A DNA stretch of 12,564 nt from Colimorpha_A sp045533115 (lineage in GTDB: Bacteria; Bacillota; Clostridia; Oscillospirales; CAG-272): NCBI GenBank assembly GCA_045533115.1, contig JAZSHF010000047.1, positions 1 to 12,564 of the forward strand, written 5' to 3'. The position numbers and the translations under genes were made by a program. The first letter of the stretch is position 1. Each line of letters starts with the position of its first letter. Below are positions 1 through 7,309 of this stretch, in pieces. Below the pieces are notes generated by a model. That model made no database searches, was not told the DNA's origin, and saw only the letters and a list, made by a program, of their open reading frames with translations.

Positions 1-29
1 TAAAAGAAGGAGAAGATTGCTTGTGAGAA

Positions 30-170
30 GCCTTCCCTTGGGGGAAGGTGCCGAGCGTATGCGAGGCGGATGAGGGAAAACCGTAGGTCAAGATAATAAA
101 AATTAGAATTCCTTTGTAACACCTCATCCGTCTGCTCCTTCGTCGCAGCCACCTTCCCCAAGGGGAAGGC
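30..170. repeat. MITE-like palindromic element
   Basis: Two arms of about 47-50 bp form a long imperfect inverted repeat. The left arm (30-76) starts GCCTTCCC and ends CGGATGAGG. The right arm (121-170) starts CCTCATCCG and ends GGGGAAGGC. Each arm is itself partly palindromic at its outer end (CCTTCCC with GGGGAAGG). The roughly 44 bp between the arms is A/T-rich and has no reading frame. From memory, repeats of this type are scattered between genes in gut Clostridia and are probably mobilised in trans, but no transposase lies in this window. I could not see a convincing target-site duplication in the flanks. It could instead be a folded intergenic RNA or a terminator-like structure. Confidence 0.6.
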
Positions 171-182
171 TAAGAAAAGCAA

Positions 183-305
183 ACCCGTTTACGGGTAGCA
201 GGTAACAGTTGCATGGCTGGCAAGCCAATAAAAAGCGCACTTGTGCGCAGCCGGTAGTATTAGGGCTACGCCCGAAACTGAAATACCACCCGCTATGCGG
301 GGGGA
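183..305. other. Cluster of short hairpins, no gene
   Basis: Several small perfect palindromes sit in a row: ACCCG-TTTA-CGGGT (183-196), GCGCAC-TT-GTGCGC (235-248), GGGC-TAC-GCCC (263-273) and CCCGC-TAT-GCGGG (289-301). The third lies inside a larger stem formed by GGTAGTATT and AATACCACC, with one mismatch. None is followed by a T-run like that of an intrinsic terminator. The density suggests repeat debris or a structured non-coding region next to the palindromic element at 30-170, but its role is unknown. Confidence 0.35.
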
Positions 306-431
306 TTTATATTGAATTGCGTCGTATGCATTAACGAGCTCGCTAAGAATGTCATCAAACTCCTCAACATCCGTATATAATCCTCAAATGCATATTTCAA
401 TGCTCTATAAATATTTCGGCTTTTTTAACAT
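297..431 (-). pseudogene. Possible remnant of a small gene
   Basis: On the minus strand an ATG at 431-429 opens a frame that stops after eight codons. The next frame then reads YRALKYAFEDYI (409-374), and the first frame resumes with DVEEFDDILSELVNAYDAI (371-315) and continues through QYKSP to 300. The pieces read like helical protein with protein-like composition, but they need two frame changes to join. I do not recognise the family. The region may be a decayed gene cut off by the repeats at 30-305, or chance coding potential in a 135-bp stretch. Confidence 0.2.
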
Positions 432-443
432 TTTTGCAATCGG

Positions 444-472
444 TTGACAACTTAAATATATTGTAGTATAAT
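444..472 (+). promoter_or_regulatory. SigA promoter of the LRR gene
   Basis: A perfect -35 box TTGACA (444-449) and a perfect -10 box TATAAT (467-472) are separated by 17 bp. Transcription should start near 480, giving a leader of about 50 nt before the ATG at 532. No repressor palindrome is obvious around it, so expression may be constitutive and strong. Confidence 0.88.
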
Positions 473-531
473 GTGATTTGAATTAGCTTGCAATATTTTT
501 TGGCGCACGGCGTCGGAAAGGTCAATATAAA

Positions 532-3500
532 ATGAAGCTGAGATACGGTTTTATTACTCTGATATTTTCTCTACTTGTTGCAATTACGTTGTCACCGACT
601 GCGTATGCCGGCCCCATAAGCGGTTCATGCGGATCATCCGGCGTCAACTTTGAGATAGGCAGCAACCAAACTCTTACCATCTCCGGAAGTGGCGAAATGC
701 CTAATTACGGCGCGACAGACTCACCTTGGTCCGCTTATGCTTCCTCGATATTCAATATCGTTATTTCCGACGGCGTTAGTTCAATCGGAGCCAACGCTTT
801 CGTAAACGTACAGGCAGACGAGGTCACGATACCCAAGTCTGTTGAGAGCATCGGTGAATATGCGTTCGGATATTCTTATTCAAACGATAAGTATACTAAG
901 ATTTCCGGCTTTACGATTACCGGTGCATCGGGAAGCGCCGCAGAGGATTATGCCGAAACAAACGACTTTACGTTTAAGCCCAATACCCCTAAAGCACTTG
1001 AAGGCATCTGCGGAGACGGAGTAACGTACAAGCTTACCGTCGACGGCGTTCTTACTATAAGCGGAAACGGTGCTATGTATTCCTTTGCTTCCGACAACAC
1101 TCCCTGGTACAAGTACGTTAGCGGTGACAGGGATTACGTTATCCGCGAGGTTAAGATACTCGACCGTGTTACAAACGTCAGCCCGCTTGCCTTTTACGGC
1201 TGCACATCTCTTACAAAGGTCACTCTTTCATCTTGCGTTACCGAGATCGGCAAGCAGGCATTTGCTGACTGTACCGCTCTTGAGACGGTTAATATGTCCC
1301 CAAATGTTGTACTCATAAGCGACGAAGCGTTTTCATACTGTACTTCACTTAAAAGCATAAACCTTCCCGACAAGCTCGAGGAGCTTGGAAGCAAAGCGTT
1401 TTCACAGACGGGGCTTACCAAAATCACCATTCCCTCCTCTCTGCACACTACCGGTGAAACTGTATTCTACGGCTGCGAATCGCTTGAAGAAGCAACGGTA
1501 GCCACAGCAACGGTGCCCCCGAGAGTATTTGCCGAATGTACCGCTCTTAAGTCCGTAACGCTTTTGGACACGGTAGTTGCTATTGGCGAATCGGCATTTG
1601 AGGGTTGCACGTCGCTAAATGCTGTTTTGTCAAGCGACTCGCTCACATCTGTAGGCAATTACGCATTTGAGGGGTGCACTTCCCTTACTGATCTCAGATT
1701 TGAGGCGTCTGTTACCGACTTCGGATATTACTGCTTCAAGGACTGCGCGGCACTTACAAACTTTTCCTTTACCGACTCGGTCAAGGCAATTCCTGAGGGA
1801 ATGTTCTTCGGATGCACCTCGCTATATTCCGTTTCTCTCGGAGACAACATTGAAAGCATCGGAAATTACGCTTTTGTTGACTGTAAGCAGCTGGGAACCA
1901 TATTTATTTCCTATAAGGTCAAACACATCGGCCTCAATGCGTTCGGTTATACCTATGCCGACGGTTATTACGAGCCGATACCTGATCTTGATTTTGAGAT
2001 CGAGGGCTTTACTCCCTCTGCAGCAAAGCTTTATGCAGAGGAACACGAGATCAAATTTGTTCCTTATAAGACAGTCGATACCGATCTCGGAAATATAACC
2101 GACACTATCGTATGGAAATTTCGCCCATCTACGGGTGTTCTTAACATCATCGGCACGGGAGAGATGCCCGACTACCTCACTTTTGAAGAAACGCCTTGGT
2201 ACATTTACAAGGAATACATAAAACACGTTACGTTCTCAAACGGAATACTTAATATCGGAAGCTGCTCGCTTGAGGGCTGCTCCTCCGTCGAAAAGATAGA
2301 CATTCCGGGTACCGTTCAGATAATCGGAACCTCAGCATTTGCCGGAACCTCGATAGTAACCGCGAATATTCCCAACGGTGTTATTCAGATCGCAAACAGC
2401 GCTTTTGAGGGCTGTAGATCCCTTTATATCGTTTCACTCCCCAATACTCTTGAATATGTTGGCGAATCCGCTTTCCGCGGTCCCAACATTATGACATCGG
2501 TGTTCATTCCCCAGACTATCGTTGAGATCGGAGCTAACGCGTTCGGCTTCAACGCAAACAATACTCCGATCAGCGGCTTCTATATTAAGGGCATTGAAGG
2601 AACGATCGCAAGCACCTACGCAGAAGAAAACGGTCTCGATTTCGTAGTAAACGGCTATATAGAGATTGCCGACAAGGACGATAACTGCAAGATATCTATT
2701 CTCGGAGATACCACTGTCGGTTACACGCTTGAATTCAACAAGCTGCAAGCGATATTTACACCTCCCCTTCTCATTCCCTCCGATCAGACGATAATTCTAT
2801 ACGAGATCAAGCTTATGTACAATAACGGCGCTGCTCGCTTTGACGGAAGTGCCGATATATCCTTCACAATTCCCGAGGGAATGACCAACAAGATCTTTTA
2901 CGTCTACGCTATTGACTCAAGCGGCGATTTCGTTACTATCAACTTTACCAATTCAAACGGCAGAATAGTATTCAGTAATTCCTCGCTAGGCAAATTCGTA
3001 GTTACAACGGCAGATCTTTCTAAGCTCTATACAATTACCGTAAACTACCTTTATTCAGACGGAACTCCGGCAAAGGAACCGCTTTACGTTCGCGCAGCAA
3101 ACGGCGCACAATACCGTTTCACAGCCGAAAACATCAAGGGATTCTCCTTAAACGAATATGCATTCACGGGCTTGGTTACCGGAGCCGACACGACTGTCGA
3201 ATTTATTTACACCAAGAATTCCACCGCCAATTCAGGCGGAAACGGAAGCAACAAATCTTCCGACGGTGCAGGAACAAAGGTGCTCCTGACGGTCTTCCTT
3301 ATCATCCTAATTATCGCACTTATAGCTGCAATAATACTTCTTATATATATCAACGATAAAAAGAAGAAGCAGGAAAAGGAAACCGGCAAGACCATCAATG
3401 CGGCGGCAAAGAAGCCCGTTAAGCGTGACGTAATGGCTGAAACGATCGTCGTTCCGGACTTCGCAACGCGCGAGATCGATATCGAATCGCTTTTCGCTGA

Positions 3501-3549
3501 TGATCCCGAGGAGGATCTTGACGCCGAAGAGGAGCTTCGAAAAAAATAA
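532..3549 (+). CDS. BspA-type LRR surface protein, membrane-anchored
   Basis: This 1005-residue protein is predicted to be exported and tethered to the outer face of the membrane. Residues 1-26 form a signal peptide ending TAYA-G. Three modules follow (about 28-151, 157-512 and 518-706). Each opens with a strand-rich lead-in (LTISGSGEMPNY-like, then PW..Y), continues with LRR_5/BspA repeats and closes with an A..YAEE-like cap. The middle module has 12 repeats with phenylalanines at 221, 244, 267, 290, 312, 333, 356, 379, 402, 425, 448 and 471, an almost constant 23-residue period. Residues 710-825 look Ig-like, and 832-893 resemble a MucBP-type domain. A Gly/Ser/Asn linker, one membrane helix (about 917-940), a Lys-rich stop and a 60-residue acidic tail end the protein. 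There is no LPXTG motif. Relatives mediate adhesion or protein binding; the ligand here is unknown. The ATG has only a weak upstream AAAGG (517-521). Confidence 0.9.
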   Translation: MKLRYGFITLIFSLLVAITLSPTAYAGPISGSCGSSGVNFEIGSNQTLTISGSGEMPNYGATDSPWSAYASSIFNIVISDGVSSIGANAFVNVQADEVTIPKSVESIGEYAFGYSYSNDKYTKISGFTITGASGSAAEDYAETNDFTFKPNTPKALEGICGDGVTYKLTVDGVLTISGNGAMYSFASDNTPWYKYVSGDRDYVIREVKILDRVTNVSPLAFYGCTSLTKVTLSSCVTEIGKQAFADCTALETVNMSPNVVLISDEAFSYCTSLKSINLPDKLEELGSKAFSQTGLTKITIPSSLHTTGETVFYGCESLEEATVATATVPPRVFAECTALKSVTLLDTVVAIGESAFEGCTSLNAVLSSDSLTSVGNYAFEGCTSLTDLRFEASVTDFGYYCFKDCAALTNFSFTDSVKAIPEGMFFGCTSLYSVSLGDNIESIGNYAFVDCKQLGTIFISYKVKHIGLNAFGYTYADGYYEPIPDLDFEIEGFTPSAAKLYAEEHEIKFVPYKTVDTDLGNITDTIVWKFRPSTGVLNIIGTGEMPDYLTFEETPWYIYKEYIKHVTFSNGILNIGSCSLEGCSSVEKIDIPGTVQIIGTSAFAGTSIVTANIPNGVIQIANSAFEGCRSLYIVSLPNTLEYVGESAFRGPNIMTSVFIPQTIVEIGANAFGFNANNTPISGFYIKGIEGTIASTYAEENGLDFVVNGYIEIADKDDNCKISILGDTTVGYTLEFNKLQAIFTPPLLIPSDQTIILYEIKLMYNNGAARFDGSADISFTIPEGMTNKIFYVYAIDSSGDFVTINFTNSNGRIVFSNSSLGKFVVTTADLSKLYTITVNYLYSDGTPAKEPLYVRAANGAQYRFTAENIKGFSLNEYAFTGLVTGADTTVEFIYTKNSTANSGGNGSNKSSDGAGTKVLLTVFLIILIIALIAAIILLIYINDKKKKQEKETGKTINAAAKKPVKRDVMAETIVVPDFATREIDIESLFADDPEEDLDAEEELRKK

Positions 3550-3558
3550 TTATCACTC

Positions 3559-3587
3559 TTGACAATGCTCCAAGACTGTGATACAAT
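3559..3587 (+). promoter_or_regulatory. SigA promoter of the thiT riboswitch leader
   Basis: TTGACA (3559-3564) and TACAAT (3582-3587) are separated by 17 bp. The promoter begins 10 bp after the stop codon of the LRR gene and directly precedes the TPP aptamer, so transcription should start at about the first aptamer bases. Confidence 0.8.
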
Positions 3588-3600
3588 ATAAATGCAATAG

Positions 3601-3694
3601 AACATGACAGGGGCGCCTGACGGCTGAGATGTCGGTTTTTACCGCGGTCCCTTTAACCTGATATGGGTAATGCCAACGTAGGGAGATCATTGTT
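3601..3694 (+). promoter_or_regulatory. TPP riboswitch (THI element)
   Basis: The conserved thi-box landmarks are present in order: GGGGCGCC near the 5' side, CTGAGAT (3624-3630), ACCTGAT (3656-3662) and the 3' core TAATGCCAACGTAGGGA (3668-3684). Closing helix P1 can form between AACATGA (3601-3607) and TCATTGTT (3687-3694) with one bulge. The element binds thiamine pyrophosphate. Followed by the terminator at 3712-3745, it should stop transcription of thiT when TPP is plentiful. I could not define the competing antiterminator helix by eye. Confidence 0.95.
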
Positions 3695-3711
3695 ACGCGT
3701 AAGCGCATAAT

Positions 3712-3745
3712 ATGCCTCTCTGTTTGGACAGAGAGGCATTTCTTT
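3712..3745 (+). terminator. Intrinsic terminator of the TPP riboswitch
   Basis: A perfect 12-bp stem (3712-3723 with 3728-3739) closes a 4-nt loop and is followed by TTTCTTT. It lies 17 bp after the aptamer and about 80 bp before thiT, the usual place for the expression platform of a transcription-terminating THI element. No other terminator lies after the LRR gene, so it may also end that transcript. Confidence 0.88.
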
Positions 3746-3823
3746 ATGCAGATTACTTTCAGAATCGCCATGTTCGATTGTAAAATAAACGGTCATAGAC
3801 CGAAATCAAACATGGAGGGTTTT

Positions 3824-4486
3824 ATGAAATCGAAAACCAAATTTTCAAAAAGCACTATCGCGATGACTGAATGCGCCATCATGATAGCGCTCGCCACGAT
3901 TCTCTCGCTCATTAAGGTATTTGAACTGCCTTGGGGCGGAAGCATCACCGCCGCTTCTATGCTGCCGCTTGTTATCATCGGCTACCGTCACGGAATCAAA
4001 TGGGGCATTCTCTCGTCTGTAATTTACAGCTTGATACAGATGCTTCTCGGCGGCAGTACCATCTCAGCCGCTTTCCTTCCCGGTGACGATCAGATGAAAT
4101 GGTATCTCGCTGTCATAATGGTGCTTCTTGACTACTTCTTCGCGTTCTCGCTCGTCGGACTCAGCGGTCTCTTCAGAAACAAGAACAAGCCGTCAAAGTC
4201 TCTCGCGCTCGGTGCGCTTGTCGGAACGTCTGCAAGATTCGTTATGCACTTCCTTTCCGGCTGGATACTTTGGGGCGCTTGGGCCGCTTACTTCTTCGAA
4301 GAGTTCGATGAGACGACGGGCGGAAGCTTCGGCAAATTTATCATCAACACCTTTGACGGTCAAATGCTAGCATGCGTCTATTCACTGATCTATAACGCGA
4401 TGTATATGATTCCCGAAATTTTGATAACCGTCATACTCGCAATATTCATCGGTAAGATCCCCTACATCTCAAAGGATATTGAATAA
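3824..4486 (+). CDS. thiT: ECF thiamine transporter S-component ThiT
   Basis: This is a membrane-embedded substrate-binding subunit that captures thiamine and works with the shared ECF module (EcfT plus EcfA ATPases), which is not encoded here. The product is 220 residues with about six hydrophobic helices. Residues matching the thiamine pocket of Lactococcus ThiT are visible: W37 in LPWGGS, H142 and W150 eight residues apart in RFVMHFLSGWILW, and Y186 and N191 five apart in YSLIYN. D103 sits near where an acidic ligand is expected. Extra residues occur in the loops around 78-95 and 160-178. I chose the ATG at 3824 because GGAGG (3814-3818) lies 5 bp before it. An in-frame ATG at 3746 abuts the terminator and has no ribosome binding site. 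The TPP riboswitch upstream independently supports the assignment. Confidence 0.95.
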   Translation: MKSKTKFSKSTIAMTECAIMIALATILSLIKVFELPWGGSITAASMLPLVIIGYRHGIKWGILSSVIYSLIQMLLGGSTISAAFLPGDDQMKWYLAVIMVLLDYFFAFSLVGLSGLFRNKNKPSKSLALGALVGTSARFVMHFLSGWILWGAWAAYFFEEFDETTGGSFGKFIINTFDGQMLACVYSLIYNAMYMIPEILITVILAIFIGKIPYISKDIE

Positions 4487-4490
4487 ATAT

Positions 4491-4521
4491 AAAAGCTGTT
4501 GCGAAATTCGCAACAGCTTTT
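4491..4521. terminator. Bidirectional terminator between thiT and rSAM gene
   Basis: A perfect 13-bp stem (4491-4503 with 4509-4521) carries a 5-nt loop and is flanked by A-runs on the left and T-runs on the right. It can therefore act on both strands. It starts 4 bp after the thiT stop codon, and its last base is the first base of the radical SAM stop codon. Confidence 0.88.
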
Positions 4522-5369
4522 TAATTGAATCTATTAGCATACCCACAGCTTTGACAAAGCTTTTCGACCGCCTTATGCGCCGAGAAACCGTCGTAAAGCG
4601 CCTTTGCGCGTTCAGACGATAAAATACCGTCGAGATCGCTTTCGTACAAATTACCGAGGTTTATGCGTCCCTCAGCGTCAAGGCAACACGGAACCACGGT
4701 CCCGTTTGAGAGAACGCCGATCTGATTGCGCAGAGCGTGACAGAACGTTACCTCTCGGTCGCACTCATGCTCGTCGGGCCAATCAAATCTCTCGCCATAT
4801 TCAAGAAATATATATTCGGCAATCTTAAATCCGCTTCGAATTTCGGTCCATTCAGTACCAAAACGGGCACGCAAGGCGCATATAACTGCATCATTTTGAG
4901 CGTTTTCAACTCCCAAATTCCAGAGGCGAAGGGCGCAAACCGTATTGTTTTCAGCCGCAGTCACGGCAAGATCAAAGCAGGACGAGAGATACTCGTCAAG
5001 AGAAATTCCGAGAGAATTCGCCTCATGAGAATGGAGAGATATACTTATCTTGCTTATCGCGCCCGTCTTAACAAGCGGTATACCGACCTCGCGGCTTAAT
5101 ATACCGTTTGTGGTTATCATCACCTTAAAGCCGCATTTCTTTGCACGAGCGGCAAATTCTGACACGTGGGGATGCAGAAGAGGCTCACCCATAAGGTGAA
5201 AATATAAGTACTCTACCCTGTCCTTGAGCTTCGTAAGAACCGCGTCAAATTCCTCATCGGTTACGAAATGCGGTTCTCGGGTATTGCCCGGACAAAACGT
5301 GCAGGCGGCGTTACAAACGTTTGTAATTTCAAAATATGCCTTTTTGAAGGCGCCGTTCTGTAAGCTCAT
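4521..5369 (-). CDS. Radical SAM/SPASM domain protein
   Basis: The 282-residue product has the radical SAM signature CNAACTFC (C19, C23, C26) for the catalytic 4Fe-4S cluster, then MGEP (60-63) and ITTNG (85-89), which contact S-adenosylmethionine in this fold. The C-terminal part carries a short SPASM/twitch-like set: C210, then G-TVVP-CC (C228, C229), then CQSC (C272, C275). This is enough for one auxiliary iron-sulfur cluster. The substrate is unknown: relatives mature peptides or modify sulfatases and other substrates, and no precursor-peptide gene is adjacent. The ATG at 5369 overlaps the upstream Nudix stop as ATGA, suggesting translational coupling. A further in-frame ATG at 5387 would add six residues. 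It is the last gene of the prfC operon and ends in the shared terminator at 4491-4521. Confidence 0.88.
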   Translation of the reverse strand: MSLQNGAFKKAYFEITNVCNAACTFCPGNTREPHFVTDEEFDAVLTKLKDRVEYLYFHLMGEPLLHPHVSEFAARAKKCGFKVMITTNGILSREVGIPLVKTGAISKISISLHSHEANSLGISLDEYLSSCFDLAVTAAENNTVCALRLWNLGVENAQNDAVICALRARFGTEWTEIRSGFKIAEYIFLEYGERFDWPDEHECDREVTFCHALRNQIGVLSNGTVVPCCLDAEGRINLGNLYESDLDGILSSERAKALYDGFSAHKAVEKLCQSCGYANRFN

Positions 5370-5914
5370 AAGCCGAGTCTGCGGCATACGGCAAGGATAG
5401 CCGCCTGCGTTTTTCCGTCAGGCACTTCACCAGACGTTATTGCATTTGCAAGCTCCTCAATAGGTACAAGCTCAACCGTCAAAAATTCGTCCTCGTCAAG
5501 CGACTGCTCCTCAAAATGAAGTCCCTCGGCAAGGAACATATAAATAACCTCGTCGGAATACGCCGGCGTTGGGTAAAACTTACCGAGATAAGTCATTTTA
5601 TCGGCAACAGCGCCCGTTTCTTCTTTAAGCTCCCGCCTTGCCGCTTCGAGCGGATCCTCGCCTTTGCTATCGAGCTTACCTGCAGGAATTTCAAGCGTTA
5701 CCTCGTGCATCGGGTATCTGTACTGACGCTCTACTATAACCTTGTTATCGTCAGTCAAGGCAACGATACAGACAGCGCCGACGTGCTTGATGTATTCCCT
5801 TTCTGCCTTATTACCGTCGGGAAGCTCAATTTCATCGGTAAATACGTTAAGCAGCTTACCGCAAAATACGTTCGCGGTATTCAGTTTTTTCTCTATTAGT
5901 AACTGATCCGTCAC
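5366..5914 (-). CDS. Nudix hydrolase, ADP-ribose pyrophosphatase-like
   Basis: This 182-residue enzyme probably hydrolyses ADP-ribose or a similar nucleoside diphosphate sugar. The Nudix box reads from G79 through E86 to REL-EE-G (R94, E95, E98, E99, G101), with the preceding EIPAGKLD typical of the ADPRase/NudF branch. The box has one more residue between G79 and E86 than the usual GX5E. The N-terminal strands (for example VFCGKLLNVFTDEIELPDG) and RQYRYP also fit this branch. The start is a GTG at 5914-5912 overlapping the MATE stop as GTGA, with GAGAGG upstream; the frame is open further upstream, but that part lies inside the MATE gene. It is coupled downstream to the radical SAM gene. Exact substrate specificity cannot be read from sequence. 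Confidence 0.9.
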   Translation of the reverse strand: MTDQLLIEKKLNTANVFCGKLLNVFTDEIELPDGNKAEREYIKHVGAVCIVALTDDNKVIVERQYRYPMHEVTLEIPAGKLDSKGEDPLEAARRELKEETGAVADKMTYLGKFYPTPAYSDEVIYMFLAEGLHFEEQSLDEDEFLTVELVPIEELANAITSGEVPDGKTQAAILAVCRRLGL

Positions 5915-7269
5915 TTGACATATCCTCTCTTCATATAACGTCTGTATGCTACTGCAAGAACAACACCGTTTGCTATCAATATAAGCAACCACGACGCCGG
6001 GTAGCACCAGAACACAGCCTCAATTCTTTGCGGAAATGCTTTTACGACTGTATTCATCCAGATAGTTCTCAAACCGAAAATACCCAGAATTGATATAACG
6101 GTTATGTGCATAGAATATCCGAAAGCCTGTGACACTGCACCGAGATTCTGTGATACCGCAAGGATAAAATACGTCGTGAACAATATGCTCACCCTTATTC
6201 TCGCTATCTCGATCGCATTAGCGTCCTTGGGAACGTATATCTTAAACAGCGGCTCGCCGATAAGAAACATACCCCATCCAAGTATCAGCGCGGCAGAAAT
6301 AGATAAAACAAGGCAAACAAATATGATCTTCTTGATGCGAGCTTTGTTGCCTGCGCCGATATTCTGTCCGACAAACGCTACGGAAGCAGCATTCATAGCT
6401 GCATAAGTAGATGCTATGAAGCCCTCAAGGCTTCCTGCAGCGGAGTTTCCTGCCACAGCGCTTGCGCCGAATTTATTGATTGCGGATTGTATTTGAATAT
6501 TCGCAAAGCTATACATTGCGTTTGTAAGTCCGCTCGGGAGTCCGTACCTTACGATACCGACGAATTCTCCCTTTATAACGCGGAGCCTATTCATAGACAG
6601 TCTTATTGCATCCTCCTGAACTGAAAGACACTTGACTGTAAGGAACGCGGCTATGTACTGCGAGATCGTCGTCGCAAGAGCGACGCCGTCAGCATCCATA
6701 CCAAACGCCAAAATGAACAGTAGATTAAGAAGGACGTTTGTAACACCTGCGATCACAAGGAAGAACAAGGGTCGTTTCGTATCACCCTTTGTTCTCAATA
6801 TTGCGGCGCCGAAGTTATATATAAAGATTGCCGGACAACCCGCGAAATATATCAGAAGATACATAACCGCCTTGTCAAAGGATTCTGCTGGGCATTTCGT
6901 TATCTCCATAGCAAACGAAGATAGCGATGCACCGATAATTCCTACGATAACGCCCGAGATGAGCGAAACAGTCATTGCCGTATGAACGATATCAGAGGTC
7001 TTTTTGTGATCTCGTGCGCCGATGGCACGAGCGAGAGTTACGTTTACACCGCTCGACAGTCCCATTACCGTATTAACGACAAGACTGATAAACGATCCCG
7101 TTGCTCCTACCGCCGCAGTAGCTGCAGTTCCCGCGAACTGTCCTACGACTGCAAGGTCTGCGGCGTTGAACATGATCTGAAGTATTCCCGAAAAGACTAT
7201 TGGCAATGAATACAGTACAAGGTTCTTAAAAACAGGACCCTGAAGCATATCTATTCTCTTTGTTCTCAT
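5911..7269 (-). CDS. MATE family efflux transporter
   Basis: This 452-residue integral membrane protein belongs to the multidrug and toxic compound extrusion family, which exports cationic compounds using a Na+ or H+ gradient. It has about 12 hydrophobic helices in two halves. Family landmarks include the N-terminal FKNLVLYSLPIVFSGILQ followed by D.AVVGQFAG, the mid-protein ILRTKGDTKRPL loop and the second-half YGLPSGL...AGN.A. The length is normal (about 450). The ATG at 7269 has AAGGAG (7277-7282) 7 bp upstream. An in-frame ATG at 7353 lies inside prfC and would add 28 polar residues, so I rejected it. Only 40 bp separate it from prfC, with no terminator, so the two are probably co-transcribed. 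The substrate is unknown. Confidence 0.93.
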   Translation of the reverse strand: MRTKRIDMLQGPVFKNLVLYSLPIVFSGILQIMFNAADLAVVGQFAGTAATAAVGATGSFISLVVNTVMGLSSGVNVTLARAIGARDHKKTSDIVHTAMTVSLISGVIVGIIGASLSSFAMEITKCPAESFDKAVMYLLIYFAGCPAIFIYNFGAAILRTKGDTKRPLFFLVIAGVTNVLLNLLFILAFGMDADGVALATTISQYIAAFLTVKCLSVQEDAIRLSMNRLRVIKGEFVGIVRYGLPSGLTNAMYSFANIQIQSAINKFGASAVAGNSAAGSLEGFIASTYAAMNAASVAFVGQNIGAGNKARIKKIIFVCLVLSISAALILGWGMFLIGEPLFKIYVPKDANAIEIARIRVSILFTTYFILAVSQNLGAVSQAFGYSMHITVISILGIFGLRTIWMNTVVKAFPQRIEAVFWCYPASWLLILIANGVVLAVAYRRYMKRGYVK

Positions 7270-7309
7270 CTTTATGCTCCTTTTGCTCAAAGACGCAGAT
7301 CGTTCTGTC

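Noticed and set aside
1..443. CRISPR array or tRNA/rRNA gene in the repeat-rich left end
   Set aside because: The repeats are inverted and of different sequence, without regular spacers, and no cloverleaf or rRNA-like sequence was recognisable.
3746..3823. Longer N-terminus for ThiT from the ATG at 3746
   Set aside because: It begins directly after the riboswitch terminator T-run, has no ribosome binding site and adds 26 non-conserved residues; the ATG at 3824 has GGAGG at proper spacing.
4491..5400. Precursor peptide gene near the radical SAM gene
   Set aside because: The gene is flanked tightly by a terminator and an overlapping Nudix gene, leaving no room for a peptide gene; none was seen elsewhere in the window.
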